Below the pieces are notes generated by a model. It saw only the letters and a list, made by a program, of their open reading frames with translations, did not search any database and was not told the DNA's origin. Shown here piece by piece: positions 1 through 13,156 of a stretch of 64,000 bases of DNA (the first letter of the stretch is position 1; each line of letters opens with the position of its first letter). The DNA is taken from NCBI GenBank assembly GCA_005880945.1, contig VBIU01000014.1, forward strand, positions 1-64,000, written 5' to 3'. The translations under genes were made by a program, and so were the position numbers. This DNA is from Chloroflexota bacterium (GTDB lineage: Bacteria; Chloroflexota; Dormibacteria; Dormibacterales; Dormibacteraceae).

Positions 1-3473
<3,473 letters not shown>

Positions 3474-3542
3474 GTGCTGGGACTCCTCTCCATCCTCTCC
3501 ATCGGTTCGACCTCGTCTTCCTTCAAATCTGGTTCCTGCGGC

Positions 3543-4925
3543 TCAGTGGTTCAGGGGAACCCAAAATTCAACCCGCGCTCCGGCGCCGGGCTCGCTCTCG
3601 ATGCGGCATCTGCCGCCGGCCATCTGCGCTCTTTCGCGAATCGCGAGCAATCCAAGGTGGCCGGGCACGTATAGGGATTCCGCGACAACGAAGCCCTTGC
3701 CGTCATCCACTACGACCACCGCGACGCCGCCATCGACTGGGTAGGCGGATACGCGAATGCGCGTCGCATGCGCATGTTTCTCGACGTTGGTGAGCGCCTC
3801 GGACAGGTTCTTGAAAACGACCGCTTCGACTGCCTCTGGAAGGTGGCCGGGAAGCCGCAGGTCGATGTCGGGCTCGATCCCAGTGTGGGTCCGCAGGGCC
3901 TCCAGGCGCGTGCGTATGGCCTCATCCAGGCCCAACGGCAGATCCGTCGATTGCGGGCTTACGTTGAGCAGCAGCCTGCGCAACGAATCCTCGACGCTCT
4001 TCAGGGTGATTGCGAGCTGGTCGAGCTGGGTCGACGCCTTCTCGGCGTCGGTCTCGACTCGAGCGCGCTCCAGCTGCAGCTCGGCGGCCGTAAGCAGCTG
4101 CAGCGAATCGTCGTGCAATGTGCTGGCGAATCGGCGCCGAGCTTCGTCGCCCCCGGCGGCGATGTTGGCCAGCAGCTGGCGCCGCGAAGCCGCCGCCTGC
4201 TCCAGCCGCTCCGCGATCACATCGAGCTTTTGCTCAGCCTCCCTGTACTGCCACATAAGTCCGGTTGCCATCGCGGCGACGCGCAGCACCCAGGCGTCAT
4301 CGTTGCTGAACCCGCGCCGTGAGTCGTAAGCCACCAAGGCACCGATGCGCCGGTCGCCGGCGCGCCAGGAAACCGCTATCGAGCTCTTGATGCCCGCGAG
4401 CCCGTGCGCCTGCCACAGGGCGTCTAGATCCTTGGAGCTGCCGTCGACTATGTCGAGCTCGTCGCGAAAGATCACTCGTTCGGCGACGCTCTCGCCGTCC
4501 ACCGGCAGCCGGATCCGCATGTCGTGCAGAGGCGAGTCGGTTGCGAATCCGTAAGCCTGCGGCTGGACCGTGAGAGTCCGGTCAGGACCCAGGCGCCAAA
4601 AGGCTGCGCGACGGGCTCTCAGGAGCCGGGCGAGAGTCTCGCTCAAGCTCCCGAAGAAAACCGGGAGCTCGACATCGGTTTCCGAGTAGGACGAGACTGC
4701 ACGCAGCGCCATGAACGCTGCGACCTGGGCTTTCTCCAGTCGCTGGGTGGCCCGTGACTTCGGGCGGGGGCGCCTGGCAGGCGAGTCGGGCTGCCCGCCA
4801 TACTGCGGCGCCGACGCCGCCTCAGGCTCGTCCGCCGGCAGCGCGACAACCTCCAACCTTGCCCCTCCAGAAATGAGTCTTGTGCCTAAATCAAACCGTT
4901 CTGACCCGCTTTCGTCGCCGTACAA
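3543..4925 (-). CDS. GAF-domain sensor histidine kinase, NarL/HisKA_3-type
   Basis: GAF-like N-terminus; phosphoacceptor region [23 protein letters not shown]; HATPase motifs ([44 protein letters not shown]). Confidence 0.88.
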   Translation of the reverse strand: MYGDESGSERFDLGTRLISGGARLEVVALPADEPEAASAPQYGGQPDSPARRPRPKSRATQRLEKAQVAAFMALRAVSSYSETDVELPVFFGSLSETLARLLRARRAAFWRLGPDRTLTVQPQAYGFATDSPLHDMRIRLPVDGESVAERVIFRDELDIVDGSSKDLDALWQAHGLAGIKSSIAVSWRAGDRRIGALVAYDSRRGFSNDDAWVLRVAAMATGLMWQYREAEQKLDVIAERLEQAAASRRQLLANIAAGGDEARRRFASTLHDDSLQLLTAAELQLERARVETDAEKASTQLDQLAITLKSVEDSLRRLLLNVSPQSTDLPLGLDEAIRTRLEALRTHTGIEPDIDLRLPGHLPEAVEAVVFKNLSEALTNVEKHAHATRIRVSAYPVDGGVAVVVVDDGKGFVVAESLYVPGHLGLLAIRERAQMAGGRCRIESEPGAGARVEFWVPLNH

Positions 4926-4960
4926 CTGAGGTAGGGCTGATCTTGGCTGGAAAATAAGAA

Positions 4961-4987
4961 ACCGGGCCCGCGCTTTGCGGGCCCGGT
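4961..4987 (-). terminator. Intrinsic terminator downstream of the 5002-6555 gene
   Basis: Perfect 11-bp stem ACCGGGCCCGC/GCGGGCCCGGT with 5-nt loop; minus-strand 3' flank is T-rich (TTCTTATTTTCC). Confidence 0.8.
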
Positions 4988-5001
4988 GTCGTTGCTAGCC
5001 G

Positions 5002-6555
5002 TTACTTCCGTCGAAGCCGCATGCCGATGCCGCCGATCAGGACCATCAAGGCCCCGAGGAGGCCGCCGGCTACTGGGACTCCCGTTCCGGCCAGGACCTC
5101 TCCGGTCCCGGTCGCTGTCGAGCCGCTGACTCCGCCGGATCCGCCTGTCGTACCGGTGCCGCCCGTGCCGCCGGTCCCACCGGTGCCGCCGCCCGTGCTA
5201 GGCGTGCTGCCCGTGGTGTTGCCGGTGCTGGTGCCGACGCTCCCGGTGCTCTGGCCGACTGTCGGCGTGCTTCCGGTCGTGTTGCCGGTGCTCTGGCTGC
5301 CGGCGCTGCCAGTGCTGGCGCTCACGGTGCCGGTCGTTCCGGTCGTGTTGCCAGTGCTCTGGCCGGTGCTGTGGACGTTGCCGGCGCTGCCGGTGGTGTT
5401 GCCGCTGCTGCCGGCGCTGCCGGCAGTGTTGCCGGTCGACTGGCCGACGCTGTTGGTGCTGGCCTGAACCGTGCCGGTGGTGCCGGTCGTGTTGCCGGTG
5501 CTGTGGCCGGTGCTGTGGACGTTGCCGGCGCTGCCGGTGGTGTTGCCGCCGCTCGCGGCGCTGCCGGTCGTGTTGCCGGTGCTCTGGCCGGAGCTGTTGG
5601 TGCTGGCCTGAACCGTGCCGGTGGTGCCGGTCGTGTTGCCGGTGCTGTGGCCGGTGCTGTTATTGCCGGTGCTGCCGGTGGTGTTGCCGCTGCTCCCGGC
5701 GCTGCCTGCCGTGTTGCCGGTGCTCTGGCCGGAGCTGTTGGTGCTGGCCTTCACGGTGCCGGTCGTGCCTGTCGTGTTGCCGGTGCTCTGGCCGGTGCTG
5801 TGGTCGTTGCCCGAGCTGCCGGTGGTGTTGCCGCTGCTGCCGGCGCTGCCCGACGTGTTGCCGGTGCTCTGGCCGGAGCTGTTGGTGCTGGCCTTCACGG
5901 TGCCAGTCGTGCCTGTCGTGTTGCCGGTGCTCTGGCCCGTGCTGTGGACCTTCGCTGTGCCGCTCGTGCCGGTCGTGTTGCCGGTGCTCTGGCCGGTGCT
6001 GTGAACCTTTGCCGTACCGGACGTGCCTGTGGTGTTGCCTGTGCTCTGGCCTGTGCTGTGGAGCTTGCCCGAGCTGCCTGTCGTGTTGCCGGTGCTCTTG
6101 GCGCTGCCGCTCGTGTTGCCAGTGCTTGCGCTGGTGCTGTTGGTTGAGATGGCGTCGTGGTTCTTCGACTTGTCGTCTCCGTTGCCGCTCTTGCCGCCCG
6201 CGACGTCTCCCTTGCTGTCGGCGTTGTTCTCGCCGGTTTCCTTCGAGTTGCCTTTGCTCGCTACGGTGCTGGCGCCGCCAGAACTCTTCTTTGCCCCCTT
6301 GCCGTCGCCCTTACCGTCCCCGCCGCCACCGATCTGAGTGTCGGTATTGGCCGGCGGACTGTCACTGCGCTGGACCACTGCCGCATTCGACTTGTTGTCG
6401 CCTTTGCTCGCCTGGTGGTTGTCAGCGGCCAGCGCGGGCGACGTCCGCGCGAGCATGAGAACCACCCCGGCCACAAAGACGCAAGACTTGACTGCGACAC
6501 GTTGTCCTAGCGGTGGCCTGACCGTCAGGAAGTCACCGATGTTATCCATGAACAC
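5002..6555 (-). CDS. Secreted Ser/Thr/Gly/Asn-rich repeat surface protein with LAGTG sortase-like C-terminal signal
   Basis: Signal peptide (VAVKSCVFVAGVVLMLARTSPALA), long (STGQSTGNTTGTTGTV..) repeats, C-terminus LAGTGVPVAGGLLGALMVLIGGIGMRLRRK (motif, TM helix, basic tail). Confidence 0.8.
   Translation of the reverse strand: MFMDNIGDFLTVRPPLGQRVAVKSCVFVAGVVLMLARTSPALAADNHQASKGDNKSNAAVVQRSDSPPANTDTQIGGGGDGKGDGKGAKKSSGGASTVASKGNSKETGENNADSKGDVAGGKSGNGDDKSKNHDAISTNSTSASTGNTSGSAKSTGNTTGSSGKLHSTGQSTGNTTGTSGTAKVHSTGQSTGNTTGTSGTAKVHSTGQSTGNTTGTTGTVKASTNSSGQSTGNTSGSAGSSGNTTGSSGNDHSTGQSTGNTTGTTGTVKASTNSSGQSTGNTAGSAGSSGNTTGSTGNNSTGHSTGNTTGTTGTVQASTNSSGQSTGNTTGSAASGGNTTGSAGNVHSTGHSTGNTTGTTGTVQASTNSVGQSTGNTAGSAGSSGNTTGSAGNVHSTGQSTGNTTGTTGTVSASTGSAGSQSTGNTTGSTPTVGQSTGSVGTSTGNTTGSTPSTGGGTGGTGGTGGTGTTGGSGGVSGSTATGTGEVLAGTGVPVAGGLLGALMVLIGGIGMRLRRK
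5200..6150 (-). repeat. Nested degenerate in-frame repeats (about 140-145 bp higher-order unit)
   Basis: 'gtgccggt(c/g)gt(t/g)cc(g/t)gtcgtgttgccggtgctctggcc' recurs at about 5328, 5470, 5614, 5756 and 5897. Confidence 0.75.
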
Positions 6556-6672
6556 CCCCGCGTTGGATTCGGCGATTGCCTGCCGCCATCCTGGACACGG
6601 GCCTCGGAAATATCTCCGCGGATATGTCGCAGAACGCCCCGCTCAGCGTTCCCTATTTGGGCAATCCCTGAA

Positions 6673-8037
6673 ATGACAACGCAGCCAGCGACCTTAGTAA
6701 CCATGGAGGAGGCCACCAGCGAGGCCTCCGTCACCTCGTTCGTCGAGGAATTGCTGGCTGCCTCGGGCTGGCACGTGGACAAGATCCGCCAGCGTTCCTC
6801 GCGGTTGGATCCGCCTGACTACTGGACCCTTTTCGAGGTGTCGATCAGCCAGGGAGAGCTCGTCCGCAAGCTCCGGATGGTCGCCCGGGGCGCCTTCGAG
6901 GCCCACGCGTGGGAGCGGTTGAGAAGGCGCCTCGAACGGCATGACGCCGATCGTCCCTGCGACCCCATCGGCGGCGTCGGTTACCCGCGAATCTTTCCCG
7001 AATCGCAGCACGCGTACTGGTTTTACCCGTACGACCCCGCCATGCCGAATCTGCCTGCGGCCAATGATCCGGCCACGATGGCCGGCGTGCTGCTCGGCAT
7101 GGAGGGGGAGTCAGCGCAGGCCTTCGCGGAGGCCGGGCGGTTGGACGTGGAGCGAGTCCGCTACCTGCCCGAGGTGGGGGCCATCCTTCGGTACACGATC
7201 GACACGGGCGCCGGGCCAATAACCATGTACGGGAAGGTTCAGCCTGGCGATCGAGGTCTTCGCACGCACCGGATCGTGGATGGGCTATGGCAAGCGGCGA
7301 AGAGGTACGACGGCCTCCTTTACCTGCCCCGACCCCTGGGATTTGTCGAGGACCTCGGCCTCCTGCTCGAGGAGTCGATACCGGGCAAGCCGGTAGGCGG
7401 GAACCGCCTCAGCACCGAGTTCGGTCTGGCCGCGTACGCGGCCGCCGAAGCCGCGGCGGTGATTCACGAGTCGGGGATCTCGACCGATGACGAGGTCATC
7501 CGGATCGAGGACGAGCTTTCGCGCCTCGACCGCGTGACGCAGCAGTTTGCGAAGGTCAACCCGAAGGCCCACTTCCTTCTCAACGACCTGATCGCGCACA
7601 TGCGCGACCAGGTTCGCAAGACTGCCCAGGAGGAGTGGCTGCCCACGCACGGCGACCTCAAATACGACCAGTTCATCCATCACAACGGCAAGCTCACGCT
7701 CCTCGACTTCGACTACTTCTCGCTGGCCGAGACGAGCTACGACCTGGGCAAGTTCTGCGCATATCTGATTCCATCGGGGCCGCGGGACTGGGAGGACTCG
7801 ATCGCCGCCGAGGAGACGCGCCTGCTCTTCCTCCAGCGTTATCGAGAGCTGCGGCCCGGTGCGACCCTGCAGCGTTTTCAGATCTACGAGGCGCTGCAGC
7901 TCGCCCTGCGGGCGATGGCCTTCATGTGGTCGCAGATTCATGGGTGGGAGCGAATAACCGAAACGTTCCTGGTCATGGCTTTCGAGCGCTTGAAGAGCCG
8001 CCTTCCGGATGCCGCGCCCTCCGAGTTCCCGGATTAA
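6673..8037 (+). CDS. APH-fold phosphotransferase/kinase family protein
   Basis: Kinase catalytic loop LPTHGDLKYDQFI and metal motif LLDFDYFSLAETSYDLGKF; substrate not assignable. Confidence 0.75.
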   Translation: MTTQPATLVTMEEATSEASVTSFVEELLAASGWHVDKIRQRSSRLDPPDYWTLFEVSISQGELVRKLRMVARGAFEAHAWERLRRRLERHDADRPCDPIGGVGYPRIFPESQHAYWFYPYDPAMPNLPAANDPATMAGVLLGMEGESAQAFAEAGRLDVERVRYLPEVGAILRYTIDTGAGPITMYGKVQPGDRGLRTHRIVDGLWQAAKRYDGLLYLPRPLGFVEDLGLLLEESIPGKPVGGNRLSTEFGLAAYAAAEAAAVIHESGISTDDEVIRIEDELSRLDRVTQQFAKVNPKAHFLLNDLIAHMRDQVRKTAQEEWLPTHGDLKYDQFIHHNGKLTLLDFDYFSLAETSYDLGKFCAYLIPSGPRDWEDSIAAEETRLLFLQRYRELRPGATLQRFQIYEALQLALRAMAFMWSQIHGWERITETFLVMAFERLKSRLPDAAPSEFPD

Positions 8038-8140
8038 GGAAAGAAAAGGCTCGAACTAGTCGCTAGCGGTTCCTTTTACAACCTTTAACCCGAAGGCTGC
8101 CGGGTTCCCGACCTGGCGCCGTCAGACTCAGTAGCCGGTC

Positions 8141-8770
8141 ATGCGAATCCTTTCTTGGTTTGGCGCCTTCGTGATTTTCGCCGCGGTCGCTGTCGGCACC
8201 ACCGCAGTGGTGCGCAGCCATCAGCACAGCGGTCCAGCACTCACCGCTGCCGTCGCGGCAGGTCCGGTAGTACCTACGGGAACGGGCGCCCCGCCGCACT
8301 CGCTGCCCCGTCCAACCTCAGCTCCCAAACCGCGTCGTGCTCCGGCGCCGGCCCCGGCTCCTAAGGCGGCGCCCGTGACGCGAACCGTGGTCGCGCCATC
8401 CATCGTCGTCGGGTCGTACCAGCAGACGCTGATCAACAAGGATCGTGTGGCGCATGGCCTTCGCCCGCTGAGCTGGAGCTCGTGCCTGGCGACGATCGCC
8501 CGCAGCAACGCTGTTCGCATCTCTTACCAGGGCCAGAACATCAGCCATACCAACGGGCCGACACGTGACCTCGGATGCCATCTGGGCTACCACGCCGGGG
8601 AGAATATCGGCTGGTACTCGGCCGGCATCAACGACACTTGGGCCAACAACGCGTTCATGGCCAGCCCGGACCATCGGGCCAACATCCTCAGCCCCTACTA
8701 CCACTATGTGGCGACCTCTTGGGTCAAGGGCGCGAACGGTTACGGGTACATTGCCGTGGAGTTCAGCTAG
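8141..8770 (+). CDS. Secreted CAP-domain (SCP/PR-1, YkwD-like) protein
   Basis: N-terminal hydrophobic segment, Pro/Ala-rich linker, then LINKDRVAHGLRPLSWSSCLATIARSNAVR..GENIGWY..SPDHRANILSPYYHYVATSWV. Confidence 0.88.
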   Translation: MRILSWFGAFVIFAAVAVGTTAVVRSHQHSGPALTAAVAAGPVVPTGTGAPPHSLPRPTSAPKPRRAPAPAPAPKAAPVTRTVVAPSIVVGSYQQTLINKDRVAHGLRPLSWSSCLATIARSNAVRISYQGQNISHTNGPTRDLGCHLGYHAGENIGWYSAGINDTWANNAFMASPDHRANILSPYYHYVATSWVKGANGYGYIAVEFS

Positions 8771-8879
8771 CCGCCGCGGCTTCGAGTACCGGTCTCAGAC
8801 CGGGCGTTGTTCCTGCATAGCGCTCCGAGCGTGCCGTACGGCCGTGCTCAAAAGTGCGCTTAGAGGAGGATCGCGAAGG

Positions 8880-10982
8880 GTGACTACCAGCCCGGCCGCT
8901 CGCGGTCGCCAAACTCCGCCCAACATCCGCCGGCTGCCGAGCTGGCTCTGGGCGAAGCGCGTCTGGTTTGCCGCGGGGATCGCCGTCGTCTTCGCCCTCG
9001 CCACCGGCTACGTGGTCTGGGCGCTCCAGGACCTTCCCGATCCGAACCAGGACGTGCTGGTGGCCGGCGACGTGGTCGTCCTCGACCGCCACGGCCATCA
9101 GATTGAGGACTGGAACACGGCCGGCCACTACCACGTCAACTTGCGCCTCGACCAGATGGGTAAATACGGCCCCGCCGCGACGCTGGCGGCCGAGGACCGC
9201 AACTTCTACCACCACGGCGGCGTCGATATCGGCTCGACGCTGAGGGCCTTGTGGGTCGACGTCACCACCGGGGGTCTGAACGAGGGCGGCAGCACCATCA
9301 CGCAGCAGCTGGTGAAGATCCAGCTGTTGACGCCGCAGAAGTCGATCGAGCGCAAGGTCCACGAGATGGTGCTCGCGGTGGCCCTCGAGCAGCGGTTCTC
9401 GAAGGATCAGATCCTGACCATGTACATGAACCGTGTGTACTACGGCCACGGCGCTTATGGGATCGGGGCCGCCGCCCGCACCTACTTCAGCAAGGACGCC
9501 AAGGACCTCACGCCAGCTCAATCGGCCTTTCTTGCCGGCCTCATCCAGGCCCCCACCGCTTACGACCCAGTGACTCACTATGACCTCGCTCACGAGCGCG
9601 AGCTGTACGTGCTGCAAGGGATGGTCGATACCAAAGCTCTCAACGCCGCCGACGCGGAGCAGGCTGTAGCCGACAACGTCAAGTCAGAGTTCAAGATCCA
9701 GCCGACGGCGCGCCAGAGCAAGGCACCGCATTTCGTCGACTACGTGCTGACCAAGCTGGAGTCGACCTTCGGCTCAGCGGCGATCCAGCAGGGCGGCCTC
9801 GTCGTCCACACGACGCTCGACCTGGACCTGCAGCAGACCGCCACCCAGGCGGTCAAGAACGGCGTGAATGACCTGGCCTGGGCCAACATCAACAACTCAG
9901 CCCTGCTCGCGGCGGATCCGAAGACGGGCGAGATCCTGGCCTGGGTCGGCTCGGCCAACTATGGCAACGACAAGATCGCCGGCCAGTTCGATGTCGTGCT
10001 GGCGCTACGTCAGCCTGGGTCCTCGTTCAAGCCGTATGTGTACGAAGCCGCGCTGAGAGATCACAAGATCACGCTCGCGACGATGCTCAACGACACGCCT
10101 ACTGACTTCAACGGCTACAGGCCGATGGACTTCGACAACGGGGCCATGGGCCGCATGACCGCCCGGCGCGCCCTGATCATGTCGCGCAACATCCCCGCCG
10201 TCCAGGTCGGGCAGATGGAGGGGATGACAAACGTCATCGCCCTCGCCCACCAGATGGGCATCACCAGCCAGCTCGATCCGGGTCTCTCCACAGCGATCGG
10301 AGGCAGCGACCTGACGCTGTTCCAACACGTGCAGGGCTACCAGGTGTTCGCCGACCAGGGGCGGCGAGTGGACCTCAACGTCATCAAGGAGGTTGACTCC
10401 TCCGACGGCAAGACCATCTTCAACCAGAACCATCAGGAAACTGTCTTGAGCCCGGCCTCGACCTACCTGATCACCGATGTGCTCAAGAACTACCAGTACC
10501 AGTGGGGCTTCGGCTGGAACCGGCAGATGGCCAGCAAGACGGGCACGAGCGACAACGGGAAGGGCGGAATCCCCGACTCGTGGATCATGGCCTACAACCC
10601 CGACATCGTCGTCGGCGTCTGGGTCGGGAACACCGCGCCGAACGGGCGCGGGGGTTTGATCCAGGCATTCGGCGAGAGCGTCGGCTCGACGATCATGGCC
10701 CGCTTCGTAAACGCGCTTCCAGGCAACATGCGGGACTGGTACAAGCAGCCGCCCGGAATCGTTCACGGTTGCGGCGCCCAGGCCGGCGAGATCTTCCTGT
10801 CCGGCACCCAGGGCTGCACTCCGGGGACGCCGACGGCCACACCAAGCGCGTCGCCGACGGCGTCGCCGAGCGAGACGCCGAGCGCTTCGCCGGTCGCATC
10901 GCCGTCCCCGCCTCCGTCGCCACAGCCCTCGCCGGTCCCGACGCCATCACCGCCGGCCCCCGCGCCGACGCCATCTCCATGA
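8880..10982 (+). CDS. Class A penicillin-binding protein (GT51 + transpeptidase) with Pro/Ser/Thr-rich tail
   Basis: GTG start at 8880 preceded by AGGAGGA; GT51 motifs EDRNFYHHGGVD and GGSTITQQLVK; transpeptidase SSFKPY and KTGTSDN; tail ASPTASPSETPSASP... The track start at 8565 runs into the CAP gene. Confidence 0.93.
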   Translation: MTTSPAARGRQTPPNIRRLPSWLWAKRVWFAAGIAVVFALATGYVVWALQDLPDPNQDVLVAGDVVVLDRHGHQIEDWNTAGHYHVNLRLDQMGKYGPAATLAAEDRNFYHHGGVDIGSTLRALWVDVTTGGLNEGGSTITQQLVKIQLLTPQKSIERKVHEMVLAVALEQRFSKDQILTMYMNRVYYGHGAYGIGAAARTYFSKDAKDLTPAQSAFLAGLIQAPTAYDPVTHYDLAHERELYVLQGMVDTKALNAADAEQAVADNVKSEFKIQPTARQSKAPHFVDYVLTKLESTFGSAAIQQGGLVVHTTLDLDLQQTATQAVKNGVNDLAWANINNSALLAADPKTGEILAWVGSANYGNDKIAGQFDVVLALRQPGSSFKPYVYEAALRDHKITLATMLNDTPTDFNGYRPMDFDNGAMGRMTARRALIMSRNIPAVQVGQMEGMTNVIALAHQMGITSQLDPGLSTAIGGSDLTLFQHVQGYQVFADQGRRVDLNVIKEVDSSDGKTIFNQNHQETVLSPASTYLITDVLKNYQYQWGFGWNRQMASKTGTSDNGKGGIPDSWIMAYNPDIVVGVWVGNTAPNGRGGLIQAFGESVGSTIMARFVNALPGNMRDWYKQPPGIVHGCGAQAGEIFLSGTQGCTPGTPTATPSASPTASPSETPSASPVASPSPPPSPQPSPVPTPSPPAPAPTPSP

Positions 10983-10997
10983 GCAAGGAATAAGCAG

Positions 10998-12539
10998 GTG
11001 AGCGACAGCCCGTTCATGAGAAGCGTCGAGAGGCGGCGCCCCGGCTCGTCGATGCGCGCATATGTGACGCGCACCCTGCCTCACAACTCCGTGATCGTGG
11101 TGAGCAACCGTGGCCCGCACGAGCCCCGGCCGGAAGGCGGCTTTGCGCGTGGGGCCGGCGGCGTGGTGACGGCACTGCTGACGCTCGCCGAGGTGATGGG
11201 GGCCGATTGGGTGGCCTGTGCGCGAACGGAGGCGGAGCGCGCCTTGGTCAAAGAGCAAGGCCCCACGGGGATGGCTCCGCTCATCAGCTCTCAGACCCAG
11301 CTTCACTACGTGACGCCAACCCCCGAGCAGTACGACATGTACTACTCCGTGATCTCAAACCCCGTCCTGTGGTTCATTCAGCACTACCTCTGGGACCTGG
11401 CGCATCAGCCGCTGATCAACGGGCGGATCCACAGGGCGTGGAGGGACGGCTACGTTCAGGTCAACAAGCAGGTGGCTCAGAAGGTCGTCGATGTCGGGCG
11501 CCAGCTGCCCGAGCGGCCGCTGGTCATGGTGCACGACTACCAGCTGTATCTGGTGCCTCAGCTGGTTCGCGAGCAGCTGCCGGGCGCGATCATCCAGCAC
11601 TTCATCCACATCCCGTGGCCGACGCCGCAGTACTGGAAGGTGCTGCCCAAGGAGATGCGCGACGCCATCCTTCGAGGGCTCCTGGGTTGCGATATCGTCG
11701 GCTTCCAGTCGAGCCTCGACGTGCGCAACTTCCTACTGACCTGCGAGGAAAACTCAGGGCTCCAGGTCGACATCAAGGAGCGCGCAGTGCTTCTCGACGG
11801 AAGGATCGTCTACGCGCGCCACTATCCGATCTCCATCGAGGTTGCATCCACAACCAGGCTGGCTTTTTCGCATGGCGTCATGGTCGAGGAGCGAAAGCTT
11901 CGCGACTGGCGTCCCAAGTACCTGATCGCGCGCGTCGATCGAACCGATCCCTCTAAGAACATCGTTCGAGGCTTCCTCGCGTACGAGAAGCTGCTCAGCC
12001 ACCATCCCGAGCTGAGGGGCGAGGTCCAGTTCTGGGCTTTCCTGCAGCCATCGCGCCAGGACGTGAGTGTGTACCGGAACTACCTGCGCCGCGTCAGGCA
12101 GGTCGCGCTTCGCATCAACAACCAGTACGGCGCGAAGGGCTGGATGCCGATCCGCCTCGAGTTCGGCGAAAACGTGCGCAAGGCGATGGCCGCCCTACGG
12201 AACTTCGACGTTCTCCTGGTCAACCCGGTGTATGACGGGCTGAATCTTGTGGTCAAGGAAGGCGCCCTGGTCAACCGGTCAGAGGGCGTGATAGTGCTGT
12301 CCGAGAACGCCGGAGCCCACGAGGAGCTTCAGCCGCACGTCCTGTCGATCAACCCGTTCGACATCGAAGCGACCGGTCAGGCCTTGTACGAGGGCATCGT
12401 CATGGGCGTGGCGGAACGCAGGCGACGCCACGAGGGCGCGCGTGACGTGGTGCGCGCCAACGACATCGCTCGCTGGATCACCCGCCAGGTGCAGGACATC
12501 CGCGACCTGGTAGCGACGCCTGGATTGAGAGCGGGATAA
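10998..12539 (+). CDS. otsA: Trehalose-6-phosphate synthase (GT20)
   Basis: SNRGPHEPRPEGGFARGAGGVVTALLTLAE, VMVHDYQLYLVPQLVRE, HFIHIPWPTPQYWKVLPKEMRDAILRGLLGCDIVGFQ, DGLNLVVKEGALVN. Confidence 0.95.
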   Translation: MSDSPFMRSVERRRPGSSMRAYVTRTLPHNSVIVVSNRGPHEPRPEGGFARGAGGVVTALLTLAEVMGADWVACARTEAERALVKEQGPTGMAPLISSQTQLHYVTPTPEQYDMYYSVISNPVLWFIQHYLWDLAHQPLINGRIHRAWRDGYVQVNKQVAQKVVDVGRQLPERPLVMVHDYQLYLVPQLVREQLPGAIIQHFIHIPWPTPQYWKVLPKEMRDAILRGLLGCDIVGFQSSLDVRNFLLTCEENSGLQVDIKERAVLLDGRIVYARHYPISIEVASTTRLAFSHGVMVEERKLRDWRPKYLIARVDRTDPSKNIVRGFLAYEKLLSHHPELRGEVQFWAFLQPSRQDVSVYRNYLRRVRQVALRINNQYGAKGWMPIRLEFGENVRKAMAALRNFDVLLVNPVYDGLNLVVKEGALVNRSEGVIVLSENAGAHEELQPHVLSINPFDIEATGQALYEGIVMGVAERRRRHEGARDVVRANDIARWITRQVQDIRDLVATPGLRAG

Positions 12540-12542
12540 AGA

Positions 12543-12568
12543 AGAGGGGACCCGCGTGGGTCCCCTCT
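12543..12568. terminator. Bidirectional hairpin between convergent genes
   Basis: AGAGGGGACCC/GGGTCCCCTCT, 11-bp perfect stem, 4-nt loop. Confidence 0.7.
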
Positions 12569-12595
12569 CATTGGCGGTCACGCCCCCTTTCGCGT

Positions 12596-13111
12596 CTAGT
12601 CGACTCGAGGTCGGTAGTCCCGGGAGCTGCTGCGGCGCGACACCATCACGCTGCGCGAGAGTGTGATCGCGATGATCTTGGCCAGCGCGAAAGCCAGCAG
12701 CGAGTACACCAGGATTGCGATCAACACCGATGGCTCGAACACCGACTTGCCGCTCGCCATCGCTGGCAGCAGGCCCTTGAATGGCGCCAGCAGGAACCCG
12801 CTCACGTCGTAGATGAAGTTGGCGAAAGGAGCAGCGGTGCTCGCTCCCATCAGCTTCAGCAGCATCCGGATGAGGAGGAGGGCGTCGATGATGCCGAACA
12901 CCAGGTAGATGACCTCGATCGCGCGCCGCGCAGGAGCGGCCTTGCTCACGACCTGGGTGTCGTCCGCGGCCACCGGGGCGCCGGCTCCCGACGTCGTCAC
13001 GTGCGACTCCTCTCGAACCATGCCGGACGACTCATCCCGAACCACTTCCGTCTCGTGCCGTTCCATGTCGCAAACCCCCTTGCACCGAGACTCGTCCGAG
13101 TCCCGTTCCAT
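12596..13111 (-). CDS. YggT family integral membrane protein
   Basis: IEVIYLVFGIIDALLLIRMLLKLMGASTAAPFANFIYDVSGFLLAPFKGLLP typical of the YggT family; start uncertain (13111 or 13066). Confidence 0.82.
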   Translation of the reverse strand: MERDSDESRCKGVCDMERHETEVVRDESSGMVREESHVTTSGAGAPVAADDTQVVSKAAPARRAIEVIYLVFGIIDALLLIRMLLKLMGASTAAPFANFIYDVSGFLLAPFKGLLPAMASGKSVFEPSVLIAILVYSLLAFALAKIIAITLSRSVMVSRRSSSRDYRPRVD

Positions 13112-13156
13112 ATAGAACGTCTGGTGGGTGGGAGTTCACCCGCTCGGTTTTGTGGG

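Noticed and set aside
5200-6150. CRISPR-like repetitive appearance
   Set aside because: Repeats are in-frame, degenerate and contiguous, with no unique spacers and no cas genes.
5021-6510. Plus-strand ORFs with PVLPVLWPVL / AGAAGGVAGAVAG repeats
   Set aside because: Antisense readings of the STG/NTTG repeat gene; no start context, and the minus frame has signal peptide and anchor.
8565-8879. 5' extension of the PBP ORF into the CAP gene
   Set aside because: GTG 8880 has a strong Shine-Dalgarno, and the extension overlaps a well-supported gene out of frame.
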